Source of the DNA: Corynebacterium hansenii
GTDB lineage: Bacteria; Actinomycetota; Actinomycetes; Mycobacteriales; Mycobacteriaceae
DNA: 64,000 nt
Assembly (NCBI RefSeq): GCF_030408795.1
Contig: NZ_CP047211.1
Coordinates: forward strand, 1,798,001-1,862,000
Reading direction: 5' to 3'
Shown: positions 17,978-27,611 of the stretch, piece after piece
How positions within the stretch are numbered: position 1 is the stretch's first letter
How the letters are laid out: each line of letters begins with the position of its first letter
Notes under the pieces: model-generated
What the model was told of the DNA's origin: nothing
The model's input: only the letters and a program-made list of their open reading frames with translations
Database searches by the model: none
Position numbers and translations under genes: made by a program

Positions 17978-18695
17978 ATGGCAGCCGCGAAGAGAAAGCT
18001 CGACGGAGTGCTGGTGCGTCTCGTTGCGCAGCCTGCGCACGAAATGCAAATCCGAGCGATCTTGAAGGAGGGAAGAGGATTCGCCCGCATTCCTGAACCC
18101 GGGGCATGCACGTCCCGTCTGATGCTCGCGTCCGGGGGGGGCGGCGTACTCACATACGTCGGTCGTGGGCCTGGCGAGATTCCACGATAACTGCCGGTGT
18201 GCAGGCATCGAAGTCAAGGACGATTCGCAGTTACCGCAGATCAACCGGAATCTTGAAAAGCTCTGGAGGAAGGCAGGAAGCGAGAGCGAGTTTAACGCCT
18301 TGATCAACGAACTGCGTTCGGCATCCGGCGAAAAGCTCACGGATGTAAACGCCAAGGCGGTATTGCGATGGAAACAGGACGTTGGCAAACTCGATCGATC
18401 TATCCCCCTCAACCATGTCACTCGGTGGAAAATTAGGAGAAGGAGAATTCAAGGCGGACAGGCAGTCACCGCGGATCCCGATGTCGTTTCCACACGCGGC
18501 CGCCACGGTCGAACACTCCGAAATGAAGTCGTGGACCCCCATGGGCGGCGAATTGCCCCAGCTGTGGAAGTAACCGACGCTCCCCCGTCAAGCGAGTATG
18601 ACTACCAAATAGTGAACCTCTACTCGGAGCGAGGGGACGGGGTCCAAGCGCTGGGAAACGACGGCAACGTAGCGGAGGTGAGACTCGATGGATAG
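17978..18695 (+). pseudogene. Decayed MuF/VG15-type phage capsid or MuF polymorphic toxin gene
   Basis: One frame encodes AHEMQIRAILKEGRGFARIP followed by the cysteine/LMLAS block of actinophage VG15 minor capsid/maturation proteins (usual form FARIPTG..CAFC.MLASRG..Y). The match then shifts frame near 18165-18190 and continues as GLARFHDNCRCAGIEVK, the FHxxCxC end of the same domain. The 5' part is missing, and two cysteines of the zinc-like motif are replaced (ACTSRLMLAS). A helical segment follows, then a C-terminal segment (about 18420-18695) that I do not recognise; in MuF polymorphic toxins this is where the toxin domain lies. The end overlaps the start of the next small gene by 8 nt. 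Base composition is visibly less GC-rich than its neighbours. The remnant is probably non-functional in its phage role; a residual toxin fragment is possible. Confidence 0.6.
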
Positions 18696-18984
18696 CTTCA
18701 ACGCGCTTTGCGAAGAGGTCGACGCCGCAGTGGGCGATACCGCTCACTACGGCGCCCACGGTCTAACCACCGGAGGAATCTCACCCGAGCTCTTTCTCAA
18801 CGACCTCGTGGATGCACGCGCATGGGTACCACGTGACCTGAAGCGCCGGTTCCTCGAAATCTGGAGCACCGACGAGGAGATCATCCACGCCGATCCCGAT
18901 GAGCGCGATGGCATCACCCACCAACTTGTAGTTGAGTTTGCCGCCATCGAGCCGGTGATCGACCTTGGCCCGGACTGGGCGTAA
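18688..18984 (+). CDS. Small acidic protein, possible immunity protein
   Basis: A 98-residue acidic protein (MDSFNALCEEVDAAVGDTA..., many Asp/Glu, no signal peptide or membrane segment). I do not recognise its family. Its start overlaps the last codons of the MuF-like remnant by 8 nt, the arrangement expected for an immunity gene translationally coupled to a toxin. Its size and acidity also fit an immunity protein. It is the only intact frame in the phage scar. Function is inferred from context only; it could equally be a phage orphan. Confidence 0.5.
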   Translation: MDSFNALCEEVDAAVGDTAHYGAHGLTTGGISPELFLNDLVDARAWVPRDLKRRFLEIWSTDEEIIHADPDERDGITHQLVVEFAAIEPVIDLGPDWA

Positions 18985-19042
18985 CCAGGAACGCGCCGCT
19001 TTTAGCCCGGCCGCCCCACTACGGGGCGCGCCGGGTTCCGGG

Positions 19043-19114
19043 GCGAGCGTACAAGTGGTACAGCGGCAGCTCGGGCACGCCTCGGCGACGATGACGCTGG
19101 ACACCTACGCGGGC
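19043..19114 (+). pseudogene. Tyrosine recombinase (integrase) C-terminal fragment
   Basis: Twenty-four codons read ASVQVVQRQLGHASATM followed by TLDTYAG. This is the last conserved block of phage-type tyrosine recombinases: the QxxLGHxSxxxTxxxYA motif with the H-box and the catalytic Tyr. Nothing upstream in any frame resembles the rest of an integrase, and the downstream sequence is out-of-family, so only a scar remains. With the tRNA-Leu 1.3 kb upstream and the capsid remnant between, it marks a largely deleted integrative element. No duplicated tRNA 3' end (attR) was found nearby. Confidence 0.75.
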
Positions 19115-19381
19115 CGGAATCGCGCCAAACCGTGGGCCTCACCTGCCCACGCCCCGGCCCGCGCCGCGCGCGAATGGATGGAAGAGGACCGGGCGATGCC
19201 CGCCCGCCGACGCCCCGGAAACTCCGCCGCGCAGCGGCCGGCCCTCTGACCGGGTGAATCCCTTCGACGGGTGCCCGCCACGGAACCGGGCCGTAGAGTG
19301 GGCGACACCAATCAACACCCGGCTAGACCACGCGACGCCGCACAACCACGCGACACCGCAAACCGGACAGGGGGCGAGGAA

Positions 19382-20209
19382 GTGACGGGACCAGAGGACC
19401 CGACCGATCCGGGACGCCGCCCCGACGCGGGGCGACCCGGCGGAGATGACCCGGGCACCGATGGGCGCTCGAGCGGCGCCCGGGGCGGCGATGGCTTCGA
19501 CACCGGTTACTCCCGGCCGCCGGCTTGGAAGATGATTCTCGCGGCCGCCGCCGCAATCGCCGGACTCGGCGCCTTCTTCTGGGCGATCGCCGTGCGTGGC
19601 CTGCCCGGCATCGCCATCGGCGCGGCATTCGGCGCCGCGGCGATCCTGCCGGCCGCATGGTGGCTGTGGCACGAAATCCGCGAACGCCGCGCGGCGGTCG
19701 ACCCGGACGCTCCCGCGGCCATGCTCGACCGGCGCTGGCGGTTCATCGCGCCCATCTCCGTCGTGCTGCTCGCCCTCGGCGCCGTGCTCTCCGCCGCTCT
19801 CCCCGACCCCGCCGAACGCCCGGCGCCCGAGCAGGAGAAGACCAGCTCGCACCGCAATCCGCCGAAACCGTCGTCGACGTCGAAGTCGAAGCCCCCGACC
19901 ACCACGGAATCGGAATCGGAGGAGACCTCCACCTCAAGTTCGACGGAATCGAGCACGTCGGAGGACACGTCCACGTCGACGTCGTCAAGCGAATCCAGCC
20001 CGACCGGCAGCCCGACCTCGGAACCGACGCCGTCCCCCACGTCCGAGCCGACCTCCGAACCCACCGCAACTTCGCAACCAACCGCGACGTCCCAACCGAC
20101 GGCGACCTCCCAACCGACCGCGACCTCCGAGCCGACGACGAGGACCACTACCGCGCAACCGACCCGGACCACGACCCCGCGGCCCACGGACCCGCCCGCC
20201 GTCCGCTGA
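19382..20209 (+). CDS. Membrane protein with Ser/Thr/Pro-rich exported tail
   Basis: A 275-residue protein of unknown function. A charged N-terminal segment of about 45 residues is followed by three hydrophobic helices (PAWKMILAAAAAIAGLGAFF, the GLPGIAIGAAFGAAAI segment, and RFIAPISVVLLALGAVLSAAL). The 130-residue C-terminal tail is almost entirely Ser, Thr, Pro and Glu, including tandem TATSQP hexapeptides encoded by 18-nt repeats at about 20059-20130. Such tails in corynebacteria may span the cell wall and may be O-mannosylated. I chose the GTG at 19382 because GGGGG lies 7 nt upstream; the frame is open to 19271, where translation shows no protein-like character. Confidence 0.65.
   Translation: MTGPEDPTDPGRRPDAGRPGGDDPGTDGRSSGARGGDGFDTGYSRPPAWKMILAAAAAIAGLGAFFWAIAVRGLPGIAIGAAFGAAAILPAAWWLWHEIRERRAAVDPDAPAAMLDRRWRFIAPISVVLLALGAVLSAALPDPAERPAPEQEKTSSHRNPPKPSSTSKSKPPTTTESESEETSTSSSTESSTSEDTSTSTSSSESSPTGSPTSEPTPSPTSEPTSEPTATSQPTATSQPTATSQPTATSEPTTRTTTAQPTRTTTPRPTDPPAVR
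20059..20130 (+). repeat. 18-nt tandem repeat encoding TATSQP
   Basis: Four near-identical 18-nt units of the type CCAACCGCGACCTCCCAA encode the hexapeptide TATSQP in the Ser/Thr-rich tail of the 19382 gene; the third-base differences between units show that the repeat is not brand new. Confidence 0.8.
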
Positions 20210-20319
20210 CGTCCGGCCGCGCCCCACCCCTCAGCCACCGCCGACTGCGCCAACTGCCACCCACCCCATCGACCGCGCCCATCCCGGGCATCCGGCGATG
20301 CGGGCGCGGTCGCGTCCAT

Positions 20320-20325
20320 TAGGCT
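20320..20325 (+). promoter_or_regulatory. Candidate -10 element of malic enzyme gene
   Basis: TAGGCT lies 57 nt upstream of the ATG at 20383, with an AGGAG ribosome-binding site in between (about 20370). Confidence 0.35.
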
Positions 20326-20382
20326 GTCTGAACGAACCGCCGGGCGAAAAGCGCCCGGCCACGCGACGAGGAGCCGACGCAG

Positions 20383-21759
20383 ATGGACAGCGGCAAGGGC
20401 AGGGACGACGACAACGCCGGGCGCGGCATCGGGGACGACGAGCAGGGCGCCGCCCCGAACGACGACCACGGCGCCGAGATGACCGACGCGGTCGCCGACC
20501 GCAACGCCGGCCCCGACTCCGACGAGCGCGTCGACCAGCACGTCGACGAGCCGATTGCCCAGGTCGAGGAAGCCGTCGCCGAGTCGCTCGACGGGCCGAT
20601 CGGCACGGAGGAGATCTTCAAGGCGCACGAGGGCGGCAAGCTCATCACGGCGTCCACCCTCCCGCTGGACTCCACCCGCGACCTGTCCATCTCCTACACC
20701 CCCGGCGTCGCCCAGGTCTGCGAGGCCATCCACGACGACCCGAAGCTGACCCGCACCTACACGTGGACCGGCAACAACGTCGCCATCATCTCCGACGGCA
20801 CCGCGGTGCTCGGCCTCGGCGACATCGGCCCCAAGGCCGCGCTTCCCGTCATGGAGGGCAAGGCGCAGCTCTTCGGCCGCTTCGCCGGCCTCAACGCCGT
20901 GCCGATCGTCCTGGACACCACGGACCCCGACGAACTGGTGGACACCATCGCCCGCCTCGCGCCGTCCTTCGGCGGCATCAATCTCGAGGACATCTCGGCG
21001 CCGCGGTGCTTCGACATCGAGCGCCGCCTGGACGAGAGGCTGGACATCCCCGTCTTCCACGACGACCAGCACGGCACGGCCATCGTCATCACCGCCGGGC
21101 TGCGCAACGCCTGCGCGCTGACCGGCCGCCGCCTGGAAGACCTCAAGGTCGTCATCTCCGGCGCCGGCGCCGCAGGCGTGGCCACCACCCGCATGCTGCT
21201 GTCGGCCGGCGTCTCCGACATCGTCGTCGTCGACTCGCGCGGCATCATCCACGAGGGCCGCGAACCCCTCAACGACGTCAAGGCCACCCTGGCCGAGCTG
21301 ACCAACCCGCGCGGCCTCAGCGGCACCATCTCCGACGCCCTCGACGGCGCCGACGCGTTCATCGGCGTCTCCGCCGGCCACCTCAACTCCGAGCAGGTCG
21401 CCCGGATGGCCGAAGGCCCGTTCCTGTTCTCCCTGGCCAACCCGAACCCGGAGATCCCCCAGAAGATCGCCCTGGAATACGGCTCCGTCGTGGCCACCGG
21501 CCGGTCGGACTACCCGAACCAGATCAACAACGTCCTGGCCTTCCCGGGCATCTTCAAGGGGGCGCTGAACGCCGGCGCCAAGCGCATCACCAAGTCGATG
21601 AAACTTGCCGCCACCCGCGCGATCGCCGCCGTCGCCGCCGAGGATCTGCGCCCCGACTACATCGTCCCGTCGCCGCTGGACCCCCGCGTCGCGCCGGCCG
21701 TCGCCGCCGCGGTGGAAGTCGCCGCCCGCAATGACTCGACGTCGGGGGCATCCCGCTAA
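20383..21759 (+). CDS. NAD(P)-dependent malic enzyme
   Basis: Oxidatively decarboxylates malate to pyruvate, linking the TCA cycle to pyruvate and supplying reducing power. The 458 residues comprise an acidic, low-complexity N-terminal extension of about 70 residues and a short-form bacterial malic enzyme core of about 390. Visible landmarks are STLPLDSTRDLSISYTPGVA, the metal-binding IPVFHDDQHGTAIVI, the Rossmann glycine motif VVISGAGAAGVA, and the C-terminal SLANPNPEIPQKIA and DYPNQINNVLAFPGIFKGAL. It lacks the phosphotransacetylase domain of long MaeB enzymes. The ATG at 20383 is preceded by AGGAG. The stop codon TAA also forms the first bases of the promoter of the next gene. Confidence 0.92.
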   Translation: MDSGKGRDDDNAGRGIGDDEQGAAPNDDHGAEMTDAVADRNAGPDSDERVDQHVDEPIAQVEEAVAESLDGPIGTEEIFKAHEGGKLITASTLPLDSTRDLSISYTPGVAQVCEAIHDDPKLTRTYTWTGNNVAIISDGTAVLGLGDIGPKAALPVMEGKAQLFGRFAGLNAVPIVLDTTDPDELVDTIARLAPSFGGINLEDISAPRCFDIERRLDERLDIPVFHDDQHGTAIVITAGLRNACALTGRRLEDLKVVISGAGAAGVATTRMLLSAGVSDIVVVDSRGIIHEGREPLNDVKATLAELTNPRGLSGTISDALDGADAFIGVSAGHLNSEQVARMAEGPFLFSLANPNPEIPQKIALEYGSVVATGRSDYPNQINNVLAFPGIFKGALNAGAKRITKSMKLAATRAIAAVAAEDLRPDYIVPSPLDPRVAPAVAAAVEVAARNDSTSGASR

Positions 21760-21762
21760 ACT
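21757..21762 (+). promoter_or_regulatory. -10 element of ABC binding-protein gene, overlapping the malic enzyme stop
   Basis: TAAACT starts with the TAA stop of the malic enzyme gene and ends 8 nt before the ATG at 21771, giving a leaderless or near-leaderless start. Confidence 0.45.
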
Positions 21763-21770
21763 CATCTCAC

Positions 21771-22667
21771 ATGAGAAGACCCCTCGCCGCCGCCGCGGCA
21801 ACGCTGGCGGCCGCATTGACGATGGGACTGGCCGGCTGCGTCACCAACGACGAAGGCGGCCATCCCGACGGGTGGGAACCGGTCACCCCGGCAGCCGTGC
21901 CCGAACTGGCGGACAGGGTGCCGGAGGCCATCCGCGCCCGCGGCACCATCTCCATCGGCACGAACCCGACGTTCGCGCCGCTGGAGTTCAAGGACTCGCG
22001 CGGGCAGAAGATCGGCTTCGACCTCGACCTCGCCCGGGCCGCCGCCGGCGTGCTGGGCCTGGAGCTCGACGTCCGGGAACAGGACTTCACGCTGATCCTG
22101 CCGTCGATCTCCGCGGGCACCGTCGATTTCGGCGCGTCCGGGTTCACCAGCAACGAAGAACGCCGCCGGACGTACGACTTCGTCGACTACCTGGACACGG
22201 GCCTGCAGTGGGCGCGCCCGGCGGGCTCGACCATCACGCCCGACGACGCCTGCGGCCGCGAAATCTCCGTCCAGCGCGGCACCGTCGCCGAGATGGAGGA
22301 CCTGCCGGCGCGCAGCGACGCCTGCGTATCCGCCGGAAAGCCGCCGATCAAGCGTCTGGCGTACCAGGACGCCGGCACCGCAGCCACCGCCGTCGTGCTC
22401 GGCCGCGCCGACGCGATGGCCGCCGACTCCCCCGTCTCCGCGTGGGCGGTCGGCCGTGCGGACGGGAAGCTGGAGCTGGCCGGCGGCATCTACGACGGCG
22501 CTCCCTTCGGCTGGCCGGTGCCGAAGGGCTCCGAGTTGGCGCCGCTGCTGGCCGACGCCCTGCAGCACCTCATCGACACCGGTGAATACGAGCGCATCCT
22601 GCACATGTGGGGGCTCGACGACGGCGCCGTGAACCAGGCGCGGATCAATGGAGAGGACATCCGATGA
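21771..22667 (+). CDS. Polar amino acid ABC transporter, substrate-binding lipoprotein
   Basis: A 298-residue periplasm-equivalent binding protein. The signal peptide ends at the lipobox LAGC (Cys about 23). The SBP_bac_3 fold is shown by RGTISIGTNPTFAPLEFKD, IGFDLDLARAAAGVLGL, DFGASGFTSNEERRRTYDF and the C-terminal LADALQHLIDTGEYERILHMWG. The family binds polar or basic amino acids; the specific ligand cannot be read. It is the first gene of a three-gene operon; its stop overlaps the permease start by 4 nt (ATGA). Lipid attachment would be carried out by Lgt, encoded at 50.0-50.9 kb. Confidence 0.92.
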   Translation: MRRPLAAAAATLAAALTMGLAGCVTNDEGGHPDGWEPVTPAAVPELADRVPEAIRARGTISIGTNPTFAPLEFKDSRGQKIGFDLDLARAAAGVLGLELDVREQDFTLILPSISAGTVDFGASGFTSNEERRRTYDFVDYLDTGLQWARPAGSTITPDDACGREISVQRGTVAEMEDLPARSDACVSAGKPPIKRLAYQDAGTAATAVVLGRADAMAADSPVSAWAVGRADGKLELAGGIYDGAPFGWPVPKGSELAPLLADALQHLIDTGEYERILHMWGLDDGAVNQARINGEDIR

Positions 22668-23637
22668 CGGAGACGAAGACCGGCTTCCGCCGCGAGCCGA
22701 CCGAGCGCGAACTCGACGCTCCCATCAAGGCCAAGCCGCTGCCCCACCCGGGCCGGTGGATCGGCGCCGCCATTCTGCTGGCGCTGGCCGCGTGGTTCGT
22801 CATCGGCGCCGCCCGCAACGAGGCCTACCACTGGGACGTGTACTTCCGGTACCTGCTGGACACGCGCATCGCGACGGCCGCGCTGCACACGCTGGCGCTG
22901 ACCGTGCTGGCGATGCTCATCGGCATCCTCGGCGGCGCGCTGATCGCCGTGCTGCGCATGTCGGATAACCCGGTGCTGTCCTCGGTGTCGTGGCTGTACC
23001 TGTGGATCTTCCGCGGCACCCCGGTCTACGTGCAGCTGGTGTTCTGGGGCCTGATGGGCACGATCTACAGCTCGGTCAGCGTCGGCTTCGCCGAGATCGA
23101 CCTGCAGACCGCGCTGCAGAACACCTTCCTGCTCGCCGTGCTGGGCCTGGGCCTCAACGAGGCCGCCTACATGGCCGAGATCGTCCGCGCCGGCATCCAG
23201 GCCGTCCCGGAGGGTCAGACGGAGGCGTCGAAGGCCCTGGGCATGAGCTGGAGCCAGACCATCCGCCGCACGATCCTGCCGCAGGCGATGCGCATCATCA
23301 TCCCGCCGACGGGCAACGAGTTCATTTCGCTGCTCAAGACCACGTCGCTGGTCGTCGCCGTGCCCTACACGGCGGAGCTGTACGGCCGCGCCACGGACAT
23401 CGCCAACGAGCTGTTCCTGCCGGTGCCGATGCTCCTGGTCGCCGCCACGTGGTACCTGGCCATCACGTCGGTCCTGATGGTCGGCCAGCATTACCTGGAG
23501 AAGCACTTCGCCAAGGGCGCCACGCGCCATCTCACCGCCCGCCAGCTCGCGGCGCTCGCCGACGCGGAGGGCGTGCCCCCGATGAACGCCCGCGTCGTGG
23601 AGAAGTCCGAGCGCGCCAACTACGAGGAGGATCAGCG

Positions 23638-23641
<4 letters not shown>
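22664..23641 (+). CDS. Amino acid ABC transporter permease
   Basis: A 325-residue inner-membrane permease of the HisM/GlnP type with about six helices. The family motif is [30 protein letters not shown] (EAA loop, about residues 195-215), which contacts the ATPase. The N-terminal 40 residues are cytosolic. The ATG at 22664 overlaps the binding-protein stop and its own stop overlaps the ATPase start (ATGA in both cases), so the three subunits are translationally coupled. Confidence 0.93.
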
Positions 23642-24501
<860 letters not shown>

Positions 24502-24516
24502 CGGGACGAGCCCGCC

Positions 24517-25272
24517 CTAGATCATCCCGGCGACGCCGCGCACCAGCGTCACCGCCGCCCCCGTGGAGGCGATGATCAGCGCGAGCCGCCGGGCCTTGCG
24601 GGCATCGGTGCGCGCGGCGATGCGCGTGCCGATCTTCAGCCCGACGACCATCGCCACGATCCCGATCGCCCACAGGTGCCACGGCGCGGTCGGGATCAGC
24701 GGTTCCTCCGCCGAGATCTCCTTCGCCGCCAGCGACACCGCCCCGGCGATGAAGAACAGGGGCTGCAGCGTCGCCGCGAACGTCTTCTGGGGCCACCGGC
24801 TCGCCTGCGCGTACACGGTGATCGCGGGCCCGGCGATGCCGGCCAGCGTGTTCATGAAACCGCCGGCCGCGCCGGAGGCCATGGCGTAACCCTTGCCGTC
24901 GACGCGCATGTGATCCGGCATGAAGGTGGTGACGGTCAGCCCCACCAGCACGAGCGCGCCGACGATGACCTGCAGCGGCGCCGTCGGCGTCGAATGCACC
25001 ACCCACGCGCCGGGGATCGCCCCGGCCAGCATCAGCGGCCCGATCAGCCAGAACTTCCGCCAGTCGACGTTGTCGCGCACCGACGCCGTCTGGAACACGG
25101 CGTTGACGGCCGCCAGGACGTTGATGATCAGCACGCCGGCGACGGGGCCGATGAGCAGGCTCAGCACCGGGGCGCCGATCAGCCCCAGGCCCATGCCGGA
25201 TACGCGCTGCAGGCACGAGCCCAGCAGCGCCACCAGCGCAATGACGAGCAACGCCCACGTCGAAAGGTCCAT
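24517..25272 (-). CDS. TauE/SafE family sulfite exporter-like permease
   Basis: A 251-residue membrane protein with seven or eight hydrophobic helices and the TauE/SafE architecture: two similar halves, each with a loop of the type GLIGAPVLSLLIGPVAGVLI and GGFMNTLAGIAGPAITVYA. The family is annotated as sulfite or organosulfur anion exporters; the substrate here is unknown. The start is at 25272, followed upstream by an inverted repeat (25274-25280 with 25289-25295) that could be an operator or leader hairpin. It is convergent with the ABC operon, leaving only 15 nt between stops. Confidence 0.85.
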   Translation of the reverse strand: MDLSTWALLVIALVALLGSCLQRVSGMGLGLIGAPVLSLLIGPVAGVLIINVLAAVNAVFQTASVRDNVDWRKFWLIGPLMLAGAIPGAWVVHSTPTAPLQVIVGALVLVGLTVTTFMPDHMRVDGKGYAMASGAAGGFMNTLAGIAGPAITVYAQASRWPQKTFAATLQPLFFIAGAVSLAAKEISAEEPLIPTAPWHLWAIGIVAMVVGLKIGTRIAARTDARKARRLALIIASTGAAVTLVRGVAGMI

Positions 25273-25273
25273 G

Positions 25274-25295
25274 GGCGGGAATGTTACCTCCCGCC
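25274..25295. promoter_or_regulatory. Inverted repeat upstream of the TauE/SafE gene
   Basis: GGCGGGA (25274-25280) and TCCCGCC (25289-25295) form a 7-bp inverted repeat with an 8-nt spacer immediately 5' of the start codon. It could hide the ribosome-binding site or act as an operator. Confidence 0.35.
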
Positions 25296-25342
25296 GATGG
25301 GCCCCTCGGCGTGGGCGTCGGGCCGTCGTGAAGCGGAGCGAA

Positions 25343-25384
25343 CGCCGGCGGGAAAGCCGGCGCAAACCCCGGGGAAAACCCGGG
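25343..25384 (-). terminator. Double-hairpin terminator after gdhA
   Basis: Reading from the gdhA stop, the first hairpin is CCCGGG/CCCGGG with a GAAAA-type loop (25368-25384). The second is CGCCGGC/GCCGGCG with loop GGGAAA (25343-25362). No long T tract follows. Confidence 0.6.
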
Positions 25385-25391
25385 CGGACCG

Positions 25392-26735
<1,344 letters not shown>

Positions 26736-27052
26736 CTATTCACCTTTCTTCGCGCCCGTCCGGCGCACCTGCTCGACGGCGGGCCTGGGCCTGCCGAATC
26801 GCGGGACCGCGCGCGAGGCGCCGGCCGGGACGGGGAGATGGTTTTTACCAAAGGGCATTCTTTCATGCCCAACGCCTTCACGGAAACGCGCCGGGCACGT
26901 TCCCGTAACAACGCCCCCTGCCGTCACCCCCATTGAAGGAGGGTGCAAATGACCCGGAAATGGACGGGAAACTGCCGCGAAACATGCCCGTAACATCGGG
27001 CTCGCGTTTCCCCGGGCGGGCTTGCTTTGCGACGTCCCGGCGTGAAACGCGT
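26736..27052. other. Intergenic region upstream of gdhA
   Basis: About 320 nt without a convincing gene. It holds the gdhA leader and promoter on the minus strand, including the inverted repeat GGGCAT-TCTTTC-ATGCCC at 26853-26870. A 14-codon open frame on the plus strand (26949-26993, MTRKWTGNCRETCP) has a strong GGAGG at 26938-26942. A copy of the dispersed 11-mer, GCTTTGCGACG, is at 27024-27034. The tiny frame is not called as a gene because there is no conservation evidence. Confidence 0.45.
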
Positions 27053-27083
27053 CACGCCCGCCCCCGGGAAGAGGGCGGGCGTG
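27053..27083 (-). terminator. Terminator hairpin after the hypothetical gene at 27097
   Basis: CACGCCCGCCC (27053-27063) pairs with GGGCGGGCGTG (27073-27083) around a 9-nt loop, 14 nt past the stop codon. An 11-bp GC stem without a clear T run. Confidence 0.65.
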
Positions 27084-27096
27084 TTCGGGAGGCGGG

Positions 27097-27480
27097 TCAG
27101 GGCCGGACGGCGACGCTCCAGGGGTAGCGGGCGACTTCTTCGAGCATGTCGTCGAATTCGCGGAGCACGGGATCGTCGGGAAGCTGGGCCGCCGGGGTGA
27201 GCAGGCGGGACAGATCCATGGTCAGCGAATTGAGCGAGCCTTGGAGGCCCGCGATGTCGAGCGTGTAGCGGCGCATCTCGCGGTCGCCGAGGGGCACGTC
27301 GGGGTTTTCGCGCTCCCACTGCTCGAGCAGCTGCTCGTCGGCGGGGGCATCGGAGACGATGACGTCCGAGTTGGAGATCTTGCCCTCGGATTCCAGCTGA
27401 CCCAGCCGGGCGGCGAAGGCGCGGGCGAGATCGTCGGCGTCGGCGGGCGGAACGAGGCAATCGAAAACGATGGCAGACAT
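27097..27480 (-). CDS. Hypothetical protein, 127 residues
   Basis: I do not recognise this protein. It begins MSAIVFDCLVPPADADDLAR, is acidic (about 20 Asp/Glu), has no signal peptide or membrane helix, and has an alpha/beta look with a C-terminal helix (DPVLREFDDMLEEVARYPW). The start is well supported: TACCCT (27487-27492) lies 6 nt before the ATG, the leaderless pattern. It sits between gdhA and a divergently transcribed glycerate kinase and is followed by a terminator hairpin, so it is a single-gene unit. Its clear promoter and codon use indicate a real gene. Confidence 0.7.
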   Translation of the reverse strand: MSAIVFDCLVPPADADDLARAFAARLGQLESEGKISNSDVIVSDAPADEQLLEQWERENPDVPLGDREMRRYTLDIAGLQGSLNSLTMDLSRLLTPAAQLPDDPVLREFDDMLEEVARYPWSVAVRP

Positions 27481-27611
27481 GCGGTAAGGGTACCCTCACA
27501 GGTCGACGGGCGCCACGGCCTCCCCTGCCCTCGCGCCGGCCGCAAAGTGCCCGCGCCGCCGTCGCCCCCGCCCGCCAGGTGTTCGGCGCGCGTTTCCTCC
27601 AAGATGGGGGA

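Noticed and set aside
17698..18096. Open frame starting inside tRNA-Leu
   Set aside because: It overlaps the tRNA and its terminator and has no protein-like sequence.
19000..19260. attR copy of the tRNA-Leu 3' end
   Set aside because: I found no stretch matching the last 20 or so bases of the tRNA; CGGGTTCCGGGGC near 19032 is too different.
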